This document shows positions 10,501 to 29,407 of a stretch of DNA of 64,000 nucleotides, piece by piece; positions within the stretch are counted from its first letter, which is position 1, and each line of letters opens with the position of its first letter. Made by a program: the position numbers and the translations under genes. The notes beneath the pieces are model-generated. The model saw nothing but the letters and a program-made list of their open reading frames with translations, was not told the DNA's origin and did no database searches. The stretch is from Podaxis mareebaensis. Lineage: Eukaryota > Basidiomycota > Agaricomycetes > Agaricales > Agaricaceae. The stretch covers positions 1-64,000 of the forward strand of contig JAEUWP010000443.1 in assembly GCA_018524725.1 (NCBI GenBank). Reading direction: 5' to 3'.

Positions 10501-12188
10501 TGAAATGTCACCTGATCAAAATCAATTAGATTCTTCACATAGTTCTACAATAATGAAACTTGCTTTTGTCAGTCACATGAACAAACTATGTAAAGAAGGA
10601 GTACAATTTATCAATTTTTTTTTCACAAATAAAGTTGATGTGTCTTATACATCTAAAGTCTTTAAAGACTTAGTGAAACTCCCTAAAGAAATTTGTGAAA
10701 AGTGATATAAAGCTTGCCTTGAAGAAATAGATATATTGAAGAAACAACAAGTTTACAAACTAGTCAAACTTCCAAAAGGAAGAAAAGTGATTGGTAATCA
10801 ATGGGTATTTACTCCTAAATCAGATAGCAGATTCAGATCTCAATTAGTTGCTCAAGGCTTCTCACAAGTTGAAGGTATCAACTTTGATGAGCTATTTTCT
10901 CCTGTAGTCCAGTACAAGACTGCAAGATTGCTATTTGCAATCACTGCCCTTGAAGATTGGGATATGTATGGTCATGACATGAAGAGCACTTATCTCTATG
11001 GACATCTCAAGGAAGAAATATATATGTGACAACTAGAAGGTTTTATCCAGAAAGGACAAGAACCAAAGTACGGCACTTGAAATGCACTTTTTATGGTCTC
11101 AAACAAGCTGGCTATCAATGGTGGCTTGAAGTAACTAAATCAATAAAAGAACTAGGCTTCAAACAAGCATCATTAGATACTAGAGTCTATTATTATTATG
11201 ATCCACAAGAGTAATCTCTTATTATTGCACTATTTTATATGGATGATGTGGCTTTCTTAGGACTGCATGGATTAAAAGTCTTGCATTGAAAAATGGAAGC
11301 ATTCATGGAAAAATGGGAATGTAGATTCCTAGGTGAACTCACTGAATTCCTTGAAATGCAAATTACATGAGACTGGGCCAATCATTTAATTATGATTGAT
11401 CAACAACCTTACCTTGACAAGGTTTTCAAATGATTTAATGTTGTTGAAAAAGCCAAGTCTACTCCCTTGCTGAGAGACTTTATTTTTACATCAGCTACAG
11501 AACCTGCAAGTGCTAATTTTAGGCAATAATACTTGGATCTTTGATGTACTTAATGATTGGATCACCTTCTGATATTGCCTTTGCAGTTGTCAAGTTATCA
11601 TAACAAATGTCTAATCCATCTTGGGAACACTATAAAGTCAGCTTACATACTTTGTGTTATCTTTATGGCACATCTAAATATGCCATTGTCTATGATGGAT
11701 GAATGAATGAAGGTATCAATATGTTCTCAGACTCTGATTGGGCACAAGATCCAGAAACCAGGAAATCAGTCACTGGCTTCTTTATTAGAATAGCTAGAGT
11801 AACAGTTGCTTGGCTTTTATGTCACCAGAAGACTGTTGCATTGTCATCAACAGAAGCCAAATATATAGCTTTATCTGATGCTAGTCAACAAATCAAGTGG
11901 ACTGTTAATCTACTCACTGAAATTGGTATTAATCTGGATAGGATTAAAAAACTACACTTATTCAGTGATAACCATGGTTTAGTATTTTGGGCCAAAAATC
12001 CAGTTACTGAAAAATGTTCTAAACATGTGGATGTTAAGTTCCATTATACCTGCAATTTACTGGAGGATGAGAAAATCCTTCTGTATAATATTAAAGGAAC
12101 AGATAACCCTGCATATTTATTAACTAAGAATCTTGACAATCAAAAGTTTAATAACTTCTTACCTGCATTAGGTGTCAAATTCTTTTAG
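7597..12188 (+). pseudogene. Ty1/copia pol remnant (protease, integrase, RT, RNase H)
   Basis: The polyprotein parts appear in copia order. The aspartic protease motif is WLLDSGASRHYMP at about 8,367. The GAG-pre-integrase segment LHNWMGH...CEGCAMGK spans 8,809-8,940. The integrase core has HSDLLEMP (about 9,000), a TD-stop-GGEY site (9,187-9,205) and a HQ-stop-NGRVEC site (about 9,280). Reverse transcriptase begins with KVIGNQWVFTPK (10,785), followed by FDELFSPVVQ and the catalytic YMDD at about 11,237. RNase H is MFSDSDWAQDPETRKSVTGF to the end (11,703-12,188), with the SSTEAKYIALS motif. At least fifteen stop codons and a frameshift near 11,030 make it non-functional. The RNase H domain is the longest intact stretch. 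The copia order (integrase before RT) separates it from Ty3 elements. Confidence 0.88.
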
Positions 12189-12207
12189 CTTCCCACTCTG
12201 ACATTTT

Positions 12208-12221
12208 TGAGTGAGGAGGAG
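12208..12221 (+). other. Polypurine tract before the 3' LTR
   Basis: The purine-rich GAGTGAGGAGGAG run sits immediately before the TGTTGA start of the LTR and 20 bp after the RNase H stop. This is the normal place of the plus-strand primer of a copia element. Confidence 0.65.
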
Positions 12222-12711
12222 TGTTGAGGAATTAATCAGCATGATGCTTACATGTTTACCTGCCATCAGCAGAACATACTGAGTCCTTGACATATGCACT
12301 CTGCAATGACAGAGCAAGATAATTTTTGGACTCTTCCATAGCTTTGTGCTATGAATAGATTGATCCATTTCTATATTAATACTTATAACACTTGCATAGA
12401 TGTGTGGCTTGTGGTAGTATTACTCATATCCTCATGTTATCAATATAGGATTACAGATGGTAGAAATGTTTCATGCTTCTAATGACTCCTGTAGCATATG
12501 GTAGAGTCATGTTCATCTTTTTATAACCTTTACATGCTTTTTATTCATGTTGTACACATGTATGCCTTATGTTTCTTACTCATGCATGTATCATACCCTA
12601 TGCCCAGTGCTAGTTGTAGCTATGGTATTTAAACCACCATGTTGTAGTATACTTTCTTCACTGGAGTTTTACATTCCTCATCTCTACTAGCTCTTCTAAG
12701 CTCTATCAACA
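12222..12711 (+). repeat. Copia 3' LTR
   Basis: The segment begins TGTTGAGGAATT directly after the polypurine tract and ends TATCAACA, giving 490 bp with the inverted termini TGTTGA/TCAACA. A TATA-like TATTTAAA lies near 12,628, about 80 bp before the 3' end, consistent with a U3-R-U5 layout. No partner LTR was found upstream of the gag remnant, so the element is 5'-truncated or its 5' end was replaced. The exact 3' end is uncertain because another candidate stretch (CTCAAG, CCTCA) follows within 200 bp. Confidence 0.6.
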
Positions 12712-13871
12712 TTCCTCACTACTTTCAACTTGGTCATATCTTCTCTGGTACACCTCAAGACAGTCTGTTTCCACATTTCTCAAGTTACTTTCCCATTTGC
12801 CCAGCCTCAGATTGTGAGTAACTGGTTTACTCTCCACTGACACTATGCTTGTGTAGTAGCAATATCATTCCTTCCTCATCACAGTGTTCTTGAGGTGCCC
12901 TTGTGCCCTATCTAGTTCATAAGAGCTTTCTCAGCTGTTGGATGAAGCAGTTGCTGGTTTGCTGAAGCTTCACACCAGGCTTTGTTCTTGCTATAGTATC
13001 AGCTATGAATTGTTGACTCTGCTAGCTACACTTCATTAATTATTTTGCTTGTGAAATATTGAAGTATTTAGGTACCTGTAAATCTGTTGCAGTGGCTTTG
13101 AATGTCAAATATGTTCCATCATTTAAGCCCTGGAGTGCTTTCCACATTCACTCCTCATACTCAGGATCCTAGTGTGGAGGTACCTATATGGCTGCATGGG
13201 AAATTGGGAAAATTGGCATATTTAACATACTTTGGTGTAGATTACTTTCTTTAGCTTCTACCATGATCATGTAGTCATCTCTGCCACTTGTTGATGTACT
13301 CCTGAGGTAGATGACACCACCAGGCCCTTGCACCCTAGCGAGCCTACTCACTTTACAATGGTATGCACATTTCTGACAGCTAGCTGGCATAACATTAATG
13401 ATTAAACAATCACGACGCGTCATCCCTGCGATATCCTCATGTTTCCAGGGACGACGCATCAGAGCATGTTAGACAAAGGGTCCCGAAGTGGGCTATGTTT
13501 GCATCAGTCAATTCATACTCCGACATGGCATCCTCGGGCAGGCGTGACAAAGGCCCGAATTTTTAATTCTTGTTATACGTCGAATTAGAACACGAAAAAA
13601 GTTGGAAATTGTAAGTAAGATACTCAAGAATACATGGGCAAAGTATGAGACTGAAATGAGAATGGAAAGGGGGAAAGCGCAAAGCAGGGTGGAGCGCAAA
13701 GATGGGGTGGAGCATGGTATGGTAACTATCCTTAGGAGGGCTGTTCATTACCTTTTGTGTTTAAGGCTTCCCTGCTTACCGATTCTCGTACTTGTTTAAT
13801 TGTCTGTGTTCCACAAGAAATAAAGGTCCATTCATTTGAGCCTCTGAAAACCACCGAAACACCTGCACCAG
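12712..13871. other. Region without a recognisable gene; CpG boundary
   Basis: 12,712-13,340 is still CpG-free and AT-rich, without protein signal. From 13,400 the composition returns to that of host DNA. A 91-codon minus-strand frame (13,459-13,184) crosses the boundary; its N-terminal third lies in CpG-containing DNA and the rest in depleted DNA, so it may be the truncated start of a host gene cut by the insertion, but nothing supports expression. 13,460-13,871 is the downstream flank of the MYND gene. Confidence 0.4.
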
Positions 13872-16800
13872 CTACAGTATGCTACTCTCGGGTCGATTTA
13901 TTCCTAACATCTTGCAAATGTGCTTATGGCTCTTCCAGTCGGTCGTCTGACAATCCTTCGAACAATACTTCACGGTCTGGCAAGCACTATACTGGAATAG
14001 CTTCGGCTTACCACCGCCCCCAGACCGACTGCAACGAGCGCCATCAACGGCATTATCCCGACCTTCTTGGCGAGGCATACCAGGAAACCCAGGAAACCCA
14101 GGGAGGCCACCAGCCCCAGAACCCGGAAGTTAGGAATAAAAGAACCCTCGGTGACATCCTCCAAATACGGCACGGGGAATACTGGACCCAGTGCGATCCG
14201 AGTCGCGTAAGGAGCCAGCTCTTTCCAGCGATCATTCTTCAACAGCGGGCCCAAGTTCTTGCCCTTCCCACAAGAGCACAACGGACTGTCGTCGTATTCA
14301 ATTGATCGAGGCACACGCCCATATTTCTTATATTCACAAGTTGGGAGGTGCTGCCACTGACGACAACGTTCGGCAAGTACTGGAAGGGCATGTTTCCACA
14401 GACGAACTTCTTCGCCATAAGTACTGACAGTGGCCATGGTGTTGCCGTTCAGGTACCGAGAGACTACATTCATGACTGAAGAAGTTGGGATGATGACCGC
14501 GGCATCTCCGACGATTGTGGTCGAGGACAAATCGAAGCGGATGCATGACAGAAGAAGAATCGCATGAGGCCTTGAAAGACTGGGATCCTGAAGGATATGG
14601 ATTTTGACTTGGTCACTGGCGTATCGAAGGAAGATGTTGCCGATGGACATTTTGAAGTTCATGATGGGTCCCCAGGTTTCGGGAGATGCGGTGTGCTGCA
14701 GCCTCCGCTCGATGCGAGAAAGGGACATCCCGACGTGCATGTTGATCCATTTCAGATCTCCCGAAGGCGAGATGGTAGGGAAGGCGCCGAGATTGATGTA
14801 TGGAACATTCCAGCAGGTGATTGGGTCGATATTACCGCCGGCGCTAAGTGTCATTGGGAATGGTTGAAGCGTCAATTGTACAAGCGGGGTGCGAACCGGC
14901 ACGTCGACCTGGGGAAGGGGGGGAGTCAGTTTTGCAGCACGGGCGGTCTTCTGAACACTCACTTCGACGTATGAAAACTTTCTGGCAACCCGCGTCTTCA
15001 ATCGAGTTCCATCGACAGGTATGGGGTAAAACAACGAATAGCGGTAATTTTTGATGGCGATTTCAATGCAACACGGTGCAGTTTGCTTTACATCCACAGG
15101 CGCCCTGTTCACCAACGCCTCCTTTGCTCCAGGCGCCGTAATATCCAATCTCTTGGATAAGATAGCATCTCCAGTCTCGCCTTCAAAAGAGACGGTCGTT
15201 ACTCCAAGAGTGGCAGCAGTGTTAACCCGGGACGGCTGTGCATTCACGGTTGCAACCCGTCGGAGCTCTCCTTGATTATCTGGCCTTTCGGGCAGAATGA
15301 ACACGTTGTCTCGGTTTAAGAGCTTTGACGAAAAAAGGCGGAGGCTGGGTCCCAACTTGGATAGGAACGTGAAGGAATCTTTGGGAGTGCTCTTGAGACA
15401 TAAGCTCACTTCGAGATTATCAGGATCTTCCGCCAAGATCCAGGCTGAAACGTAGAATGAGACGATGAGCGGCGAGTTCCCGTTCAGACCTCGAGTGTCT
15501 TCGACTATAACCTTTCGACCTTTGGACCCAGGAGCATCCACAACGTCACCAAAGATGGGACGGACGGAACTATGTGAATTGTGAGATTTGGCATATGTTT
15601 CGCATTCGAAGATGGGATGTCCGACTTCGTCTTCGTGCAGCTCCTCGAGTGGCTTGAGTGCCGAACGAGGTACCTTGAGAACGATGCAGACAACGGGGGG
15701 AATGGTATCCCACTCCTGGAAGGGAATAGGTTTTGAGCCATATCTAGCTGTAACGAAACCGGGAGTGAAGGGCGACTCAGAGTGGATACCCCACATGTGA
15801 AGGTCTGCGAACAGGTTCTGATAGTTGTTGGAACCAACAAGTAACGGGTTGTTCGTCGTGACACGGTCTATGAAACGACCGAGGGTCTGGGACCAATCTG
15901 TCTGGACTTGATCACCGGCGCGGATGACGCCGAGGAAACGAACGAACGACTGCCTATGATAATGAGGGTTTTGCATCGTGGTGAGACTTGTATCTCCAAC
16001 TTGCAATCGATGGAATAACGACCCAAAGTCTTCATTCTCGAACATATTCAAGTACACGGAGAATAACTTGTCAGCGAGCTCTACGGAGTTGAAACGGATC
16101 TCGTGTCTTCGTTGGGTGAGCGTGCTGTTCCATTTGGCATGGGTGAAATCAGAAAACTTCCAGGAAATCCGTTCATAATGGCGTCCTTGGGCTTGGGCCA
16201 TCATCGCTAAGCTGGCACTTTCACAGACATTGCGGAACGTCAATCCCGAAGAGTAGCAGATAGGGGTGATACCGAGAAAGAGCGCCAGGGACGAAAAATC
16301 CAGAAGCGCTCGTTCCTCGATGGCACTTCTCTGTGTCGGGTGGTTTTTGTATGATAACAAGGAGTTGGTATGCAGGACAGTATACGGACTCTTCTGGAGG
16401 AGAGGAATGGTGGCAACAAGGATGTTTAACAAGCCAAGATGGTCAGACAAGTTGGACGAGTCGATGACATTGAAAGAGGTCGGCATTGACTTGTCGTGGA
16501 AGGAGAATTTAGAGGCTCCCCAGGCCGAAGTATAGACCAAGGGTGTGAAGTCGCCAACTTGACACAGCTTCAAGCCATCACAAAGGGCGAGCGCGTCCCC
16601 AACCACAAATCGAACTATGACTCGTGTTGGGGCATTAGACGCCCCAACCTTTTTGTGAAAAGCTATAGACCACCGCGAAAACTGCGTGTGGCATGCTCTC
16701 CACACTTCGTCCTCAGTCTTCGCAGGAGTAGAAGCTTTTGCATTGTCGAACGTGGTTTTAGTCAGGGCCAACGCGAGATGGAATGACGAACAGAGGTCCG

Positions 16801-17646
16801 TCCCATAGTGGAGATTGAAATTGCGCCCGGCCATAGAAAACAAAAACGTCGGATTGATTTGGGTAGAATCGACGTTGGGGCTTGTGACACCGGATTTCCA
16901 GTACCGAGTATACGTCTTGAGTGATTTCGATAGATATTGAAAGCTCAATGGAGCAGCGGCGTAGATCGATGTCATATCGGACCCTTGAACCATCTTTTTC
17001 TTCATCTGCGATAAGAACATTTGCTTCAATTCATTCTGTTTCAGATCGGGTAAACTGAGAGTTTCAACATAAGAGTCCCAATGGCGGCGCGCTTCGTTCA
17101 GCGAGCCCTCTGTCAAGAATTTGAGATAACGGCCATATGAAGAGGAATTCCACGTGGCCAAATCCGTCGCAAAACCAGCCAGCTTTATGCATTGCTCCTT
17201 CAGCAACGATGCGGCTTCTTTGTTGAGGAAAAGATCGTAGAAGATGTTCCAGTATTGGGAGAGGCGATTGGCTTCGACGTTGTCGGCGATGAAAGTCAAG
17301 AGAAGGACGTCTCGTGCTGTGATAAGCGCCTTAGCCTAAGTCGAGCGGATAACGGAAGATCGTTAGCTACCTATGATTGCAGGCTCCCAGTCACAACAAG
17401 TAATGTCCATCAAGCGGGTTGCTATTCAACATCTGAGTTGATCAAGACTGGGGAAGAAAAACTGGAGAGATTCACGAGCGCCATGATCCACATTGACGGT
17501 GTACAGAATGTTCCTGGGTCTCCGCACCCAAGAAGAAGGATCTTAGCATCCACCTCCGGAGGTAGATGGTCTGTGAGACAGACAGGAGGTGTATTGCCAA
17601 TCGGATAGAAGAACGTTTTTTTCGGCCAAAAAGTTGGGTGGGACAT
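13872..17646 (-). CDS. DUF4470 / MYND-finger protein, apparently decaying
   Basis: Exon 1 (17646-17476) begins MSHPTFWPKKTFFYPIGNTP and ends in the LLLGCGDP motif of DUF4470. The conserved continuation RNILYTVNVD is one base out of frame (near 17,515-17,517). Exon 2 is 17421-17371 (MDITCCDWEPAII), and exon 3 starts at 17316 and stays open for more than 1,100 codons. That exon covers the middle domain and the conserved CSCGKGK segment near 14,250. The C-terminal zinc finger lies in another frame (about 14,078-13,872) with YCSKDCQTTDWKSHKHIC, so an intron with a weak donor or a second shift is needed near 14,150. In the finger two of the eight expected zinc ligands are changed (Cys to Ser, Cys to Tyr). 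Such proteins form a large family of unknown function in Agaricomycetes. The intact central exon argues that decay is recent or that the shift is an assembly error. Confidence 0.75.
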
Positions 17647-18578
17647 GAGGGGTGATGGTGGGTGGAATGCGGTGCCTCGAGGCGTTAGTACCAGGTTTAT
17701 ACTTCGGAGCGCCTGCTGTACAAGGAACACCTTGAGCTTACATGCGGCTTCCTTCCTCTGGGGGTCATGTTTGGTAATACGTACGTAGGTGTTGATGTCG
17801 CTGCGGAAGATCTGATAAGATTTGCGTTTGTGCTGGCGGTCGTTATGTGCCAAAATCCAGATGCCCGTACCGCACTGCGGACTCCCTGATGAACGGGTTA
17901 CTCATTGTAAGCTAATTCATGCGATCCTTCATGAGAGGCTCACCTTGAGCCTCGACTTACGCAGACAAACGGCCGATGCGGTTTGACATAAAGCCAGTGT
18001 CTTCAACATCGCTATTCGCAGAAGTTAGGTCAAGTACTGGACGTAATCTCGTGGCCAGGGCCCAGTTCACGGATTTGACGCACGCCCGAGGAAGGGGACA
18101 AGCGCTAAACACAGCTGTCTACCCGCCCACGGGAAGTCCCCTGGGTGGGGATCCGCACATACAGGTTCTACATAGCAGGCGTTATCCATTAAGCATTGAT
18201 CTTCAGCACGATTTTCGGGCGCACTTGTTTCGGTGCTTCATGTTGTGGATTCCTCCAGTGGGGTTATCATTGAGTCCTCCGTAAGTGATAAACAATTTTA
18301 GACAAATAACACCTGCAGAAAACGCCCAAGCCTTGCGCTACGTTGTGATTTGTGATGGGGTATAAATATGGACGGAGGTGGGGTAACGATCGGGGATTTG
18401 CGGTGGACGGTACTCGGCGACATCGTGACCTGGAGGATGTGGCTATGATCTACTACTTATGATCCTTCCGAAGTGTCGAGTCGATTCTTCTCCGGAAGCG
18501 TGCGAGATGGTGGCTTTTCCAGGAGAATATAAAAATGTCGCATCCCCGACAAAACCTTGATCTCTCCTTATCGCTATC
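17647..18578. other. Divergent intergenic region
   Basis: This lies between the start of the MYND gene and the start of the proline-catabolism gene. Open frames here have no domain or codon signal. A TATA-like TATAAATA occurs at 18,361 in addition to the nearer box at 18,528. I see nothing else. Confidence 0.6.
18528..18535 (+). promoter_or_regulatory. TATA box of the P5CDH gene
   Basis: TATAAAAA stands 51 nt before the ATG at 18579, and the stretch between them is pyrimidine-rich, as is usual at fungal transcription starts. Confidence 0.5.
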
Positions 18579-20753
<2,175 letters not shown>

Positions 20754-21301
20754 AGTTGAGAGGAAACAATAGACGATGATGGGAAGCTTCTGGAACGACT
20801 CAGTATCATTGGTTAAGCAATTTTGGTTGTATTTTTAGCTCCTAGAAAAACACAGTTCCTGGTTCATTTGTTTTCTTCTTGGGTCCAGAAGGCCTCGAAC
20901 CCATCGTGTGGGAATTGGCAAACGACATCCGGAACTAGCGGTAATTACATCCAGGGTTCTCCACATGGGCAATGTACTTTGTATGTGTTGCCCCAATGAC
21001 AAGCCCATAAAGCGGGACAAAAATAGCTCGAAGCGCTAATATTTCTGTGATAATTCTGCTTTATTCCAGAACACTATGGCTGCCTGAGTGGGGTAAAGCT
21101 CATTATCTGTGGTGATGCAAACGCCGAAAGATGTGGAACCGTGGGGAGAGTGTCGAGTCGTGGGGGAGACATTGGCCCCTAGTTATCGCATCCACCCGAA
21201 AGGAGTGCGTGGGACAGGCGTGTGTGGCGGTACAGGGTGAGGCAAATGAGGCGCCTCAGTTATTTGAGTCACCACAACTTACCCCTTCACCATCACCACC
21301 C
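20754..21301. other. Intergenic region upstream of cullin-1
   Basis: 548 bp with the 3' end of the dehydrogenase gene and the promoter of the cullin gene. No conserved frame or RNA gene is visible. The last 60 bp before the ATG are C/A-rich. Confidence 0.6.
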
Positions 21302-24048
<2,747 letters not shown>

Positions 24049-24302
24049 ACCTCGATCCCGCTTGTATACTATTCCTTTCACTTGTTTTTCCGCCTTCTAT
24101 CCCGACCCCAATTCCATACCTCTTTTTGTCGCACTCCACTTAACGTACACGGCTCAGCATTTTCCGCATTGTATATACCACTAGACACACATCGTCGGCT
24201 AATCCCACATAATCATGTATAACATGCGGTTTCGTTGAACGAACCGAAGTGGAGGTGATGTGTCGTCGCTCGACAGTCGTATGCATGCATTCTGTTTCTC
24301 TA

Positions 24303-25692
24303 TCATGTTGACAATCCAGCTTCGATTTCTCCAAGGAGCATGGTGGCGTCTTTACTACCGGTGAGAACTACAGGTTTGGGTTAAGCAAGGCTCTAACAAT
24401 CAAAAGGGTTGGAACGTACTGATGGGTTCTTTGGGGTGGAAATCAACTGCTGTGACAGTGCCTTTGTGGCCCGGTAGCTGAAACAGAACAAATTACTTCA
24501 GAGGCGGTTTGGCAAGAGACAAGCTAGGACATACCTTGTATAAAATTTTACCACTGTCCACCTCCCAAATGCATACCATCCTGTCAGCTCCTCCTACAGC
24601 AACACGGCGCCCGCCGTCATCCCTGCTCCAAGCAGCGCGCAGGAGTGTGTTCTCGAAACCGGCGGGCGCGCCTTGAAGTACACGATGGATTCGGTTGGGT
24701 GAAGGTGAAAATGGTCGGACGTCGTGGATGATGGTTTGCGAGGAGAACGAGGGAGAGAGGAGGTAGGAACCATTGGGTGAGAGGGAGAGAGATGTGGGGG
24801 TATCCGTGTGTCCTGTTAAGGTGTATACTTGTTCATTTTTGCGTATATCATAGACCTAAAAAATTCGTTAGTAAAGGGAGCAAGACGCGAAGGAACAAAG
24901 AAAGACTGAACGTGAATCTCGTTGTCAATCGCCCCGACGTAGACATTCGCGCCATCCGCACTCCAACACACAGCTGTCACAGGACACCCAACTTCGAACG
25001 TCGCAACAGGCGTCTTGTTCGCTTCTTCCCCTCCTTCCCAGACCTTTACTGTACCATCGTCCGAACCAGTCGCGACAAGTTCGATGCCAGAACCACTGGC
25101 CATGGTACGGTCGACGGAGTTGATGATTTCTCGGTGTGCGCGAATTTTTCGGAGGCGTTCGCCGGTGGTGAGGTCTGTGATGGTGAGTGTGTGGTCTGCG
25201 GCGACGGTGTATAGGGTTTGGGAGGAGAGGGACCATTGGAGGTCGATTACAGGTGCTTTGGCGTGGCTGGATAGGAGACCGTAGTTTGTGTTTGGTGCGT
25301 AGGTGCGCCATAATGCTAAAAAGCAAAGGTTTTAGTCAATGGTGTCGCTTTGGATGACTGGCGTTTGATATACGCACAGACACTGCGATCTGCTGAACAA
25401 GCAGCAACATTCTGGCCGGAGGGATCAAAACGACAGCTCAGAATTTCAGCCTACATGCAATATTAGAGCTCTTTCGATGCGTTTCACGTAGCACACGTAC
25501 TGAATGTGCACCAGAAAGGCTGACAATGGGTGCTTCAAGGTTACTCGTCCGTTGGACAGTGCGAATAAGGCCCTTGCTGCGTTCATCGTTTCCTGAGGAG
25601 ATTGCAATCTGGTTATTAGGTGGAGGGGTTGCTTTGGCCCTTTTAACGAGGGTTCCCTCAGTTGGTGGTGGTGACGGGCCGCGTTTTGACAT
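24303..25692 (-). CDS. SNRNP40: U5 snRNP 40-kDa WD40 protein
   Basis: Six exons: 25692-25501, 25450-25378, 25315-24912, 24855-24535, 24477-24420, 24367-24303 (1,113 nt, 370 aa). The N-terminal tail MSKRGPSPPP is basic and disordered, then APIVSLSGAHSAEILSCRF opens seven WD40 repeats. Repeats include SADRSVSLW, GSDDGTVKVWEG, YVGAIDNEIHVYDIR, LTGHTDTPTSLSLSPNGSYL and ILYKLPGHKGTVTAVDFHP. The LSPNGSYLL and SADRMVCIWEV-like blocks and the end MLLGEI match SNRNP40 (fission yeast Cwf17/Spf38). It is a core part of the U5 particle with Prp8 and Brr2 in the spliceosome. An in-frame upstream start would add 17 residues not typical of the family, so the MSKR start is preferred. The gene converges on CUL1 with 254 bp between stops. 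Confidence 0.93.
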
Positions 25693-26739
25693 TCTGGAGC
25701 TGTGATAGGTGTTGGTCGATCTTTGAAATGAATTCGCCTGCAATGAGTGCAGCAGATCACGTGCTCGACAGTGTGTACACCTGAGACTGGCACAAAGATC
25801 AAGGCATCTTCAACTTGTCGTTGATCCAACATGTCAGCGTGCGCTACTGTCCATGGGACTTTACTGGGGCTACTGGTGCTCAAGTGGACGGATGTCCGGC
25901 TTTCCTGGTGACATCTTGGAGAATATCCCCCCTGACTTTTGGTGATTCGATTCTGGACTGCAAATTCCGTTGGCTTGACCAAGGTCGAACACCAAACCTC
26001 AACAGAATGTCTGCCACAATGCAGATTCCTGCCCCACCATAGGGAGCTCAGCAACACCCTCGTACTCTTTGACTATATGGCAGGAACCATTTCATGATCA
26101 TATCTCCCGTCTGTCCATTGGTCACATCCTTCAGGCGAGACTAGAGGCCTGGCTACCAACGCCAAACACCAAACGCCTAAATCAGCCAGATGGTCGCATT
26201 TAAGCGCCTGTTCCTGACCATTTCTCTTCGAAACCAAGGCTAGGAACTGCTCTTCCTGGACCTGGTGACTCTGGGTTACCCACGTCGTACCAGTCCCATA
26301 CTACCCGGACCTCTTGGACATATACAACAGTCTTGATCAACGAATTCAATTTAAGTAAAATTGGTAACAGACAGACGAAAGCCCAGCGAACCGCTGTAAC
26401 ATCGGTAGGAAAAATTCTTATGTAGATCGGTTTCATGAAGACAGGTTCTGCACTTTGTGAATTGGGTCTTGTTTGTTACTACTTAGCCCAACTGCATGCG
26501 ATGGCAGTCGAAGTGGAAAAGCGACAGGCACCTCTCAGATGGACGGACAGGAACGAGACATACACGCCTTGAAGACGGAAGGGTTACGGGACAGATTACA
26601 ACCCCAAGCTCACGAACCCGTTTCATTGTAATGAGATCCGACAAGACCTCGATACTTACTCATACATATACCACAATAAACAAGTCTATCCACACCCCCC
26701 CTTCCTTCCCGAACCCAGACCACCGCCAAGCGCACACGC
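25693..26739. other. Intergenic region
   Basis: 1,047 bp between the start of the U5 protein gene and the stop of CDC7. Open frames are short, overlap one another on both strands and show no domain. A C-rich stretch at 26,690-26,730 is the likely 3' untranslated end of CDC7 on the minus strand. Confidence 0.6.
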
Positions 26740-29208
<2,469 letters not shown>

Positions 29209-29323
29209 GGATATATTCAAGGCAGATCAGCGCGAGTCGACTTCCAGACGCGTCGAGGTCACGTGTACGTGTGCCAATCAGCGTCAACCGTTGTGGAGCA
29301 AAAATGAACTGAAGGAAATAGAG

Positions 29324-29407
29324 TGACCACCGCAGGACTCGAACCTGCAACCTTTTGGTAACATTCAGCGATCGAAGCCAAACGCGCTACCATTGCGCCA
29401 GGTAGTC
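29324..29407 (-). tRNA. tRNA-Arg (anticodon TCG) with intron, copy 1
   Basis: The minus strand folds as a cloverleaf: acceptor GACTACC with GGTGGTC plus discriminator A, D-arm GCGC/GCGC, anticodon stem TTTGG with CCAAA, T-arm GCAGG-TTCGAGT-CCTGC. The 19-nt anticodon loop must contain a 12-nt intron after position 37 (TCGCTGAATGTT), leaving CT-TCG-A-A, so the anticodon is TCG (reads CGA). Internal A-box (TGGCGCAATGG) and B-box (GGTTCGAGTCC) promoters are intact, and a T5 terminator follows near 29,300. 84 nt in total. Confidence 0.85.

Larger units (their letters stand above)
2206..13340 (+). mobile_element. CpG-depleted nest of decayed transposons
   Basis: By eye fewer than about ten CpG dinucleotides occur in these 11 kb, whereas adjoining host DNA has several per line. 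The block is AT-rich and TpG/CpA-rich. It contains a Ty1/copia element on the plus strand and a DDE transposase remnant, both full of in-frame stops. The right edge is sharp: CpG reappears at about 13,340-13,420. Known biology: transposon cytosines in Agaricomycetes are methylated mainly at CpG, and methylated cytosine deaminates to thymine. That this caused the pattern is inference. Confidence 0.88.

Noticed and set aside
13757..15300. Several plus-strand frames of 70-180 codons opposite the MYND gene
   Set aside because: They are antisense shadows of the long minus-strand exon, with no domain of their own.
20890..20940. tRNA-like CCTCGAACCC string
   Set aside because: No acceptor or anticodon stem can be built around it.
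25446..26057. 203-codon minus-strand frame upstream of the U5 protein gene
   Set aside because: It overlaps the first coding exon and intron of that gene in another frame and has no recognisable domain.
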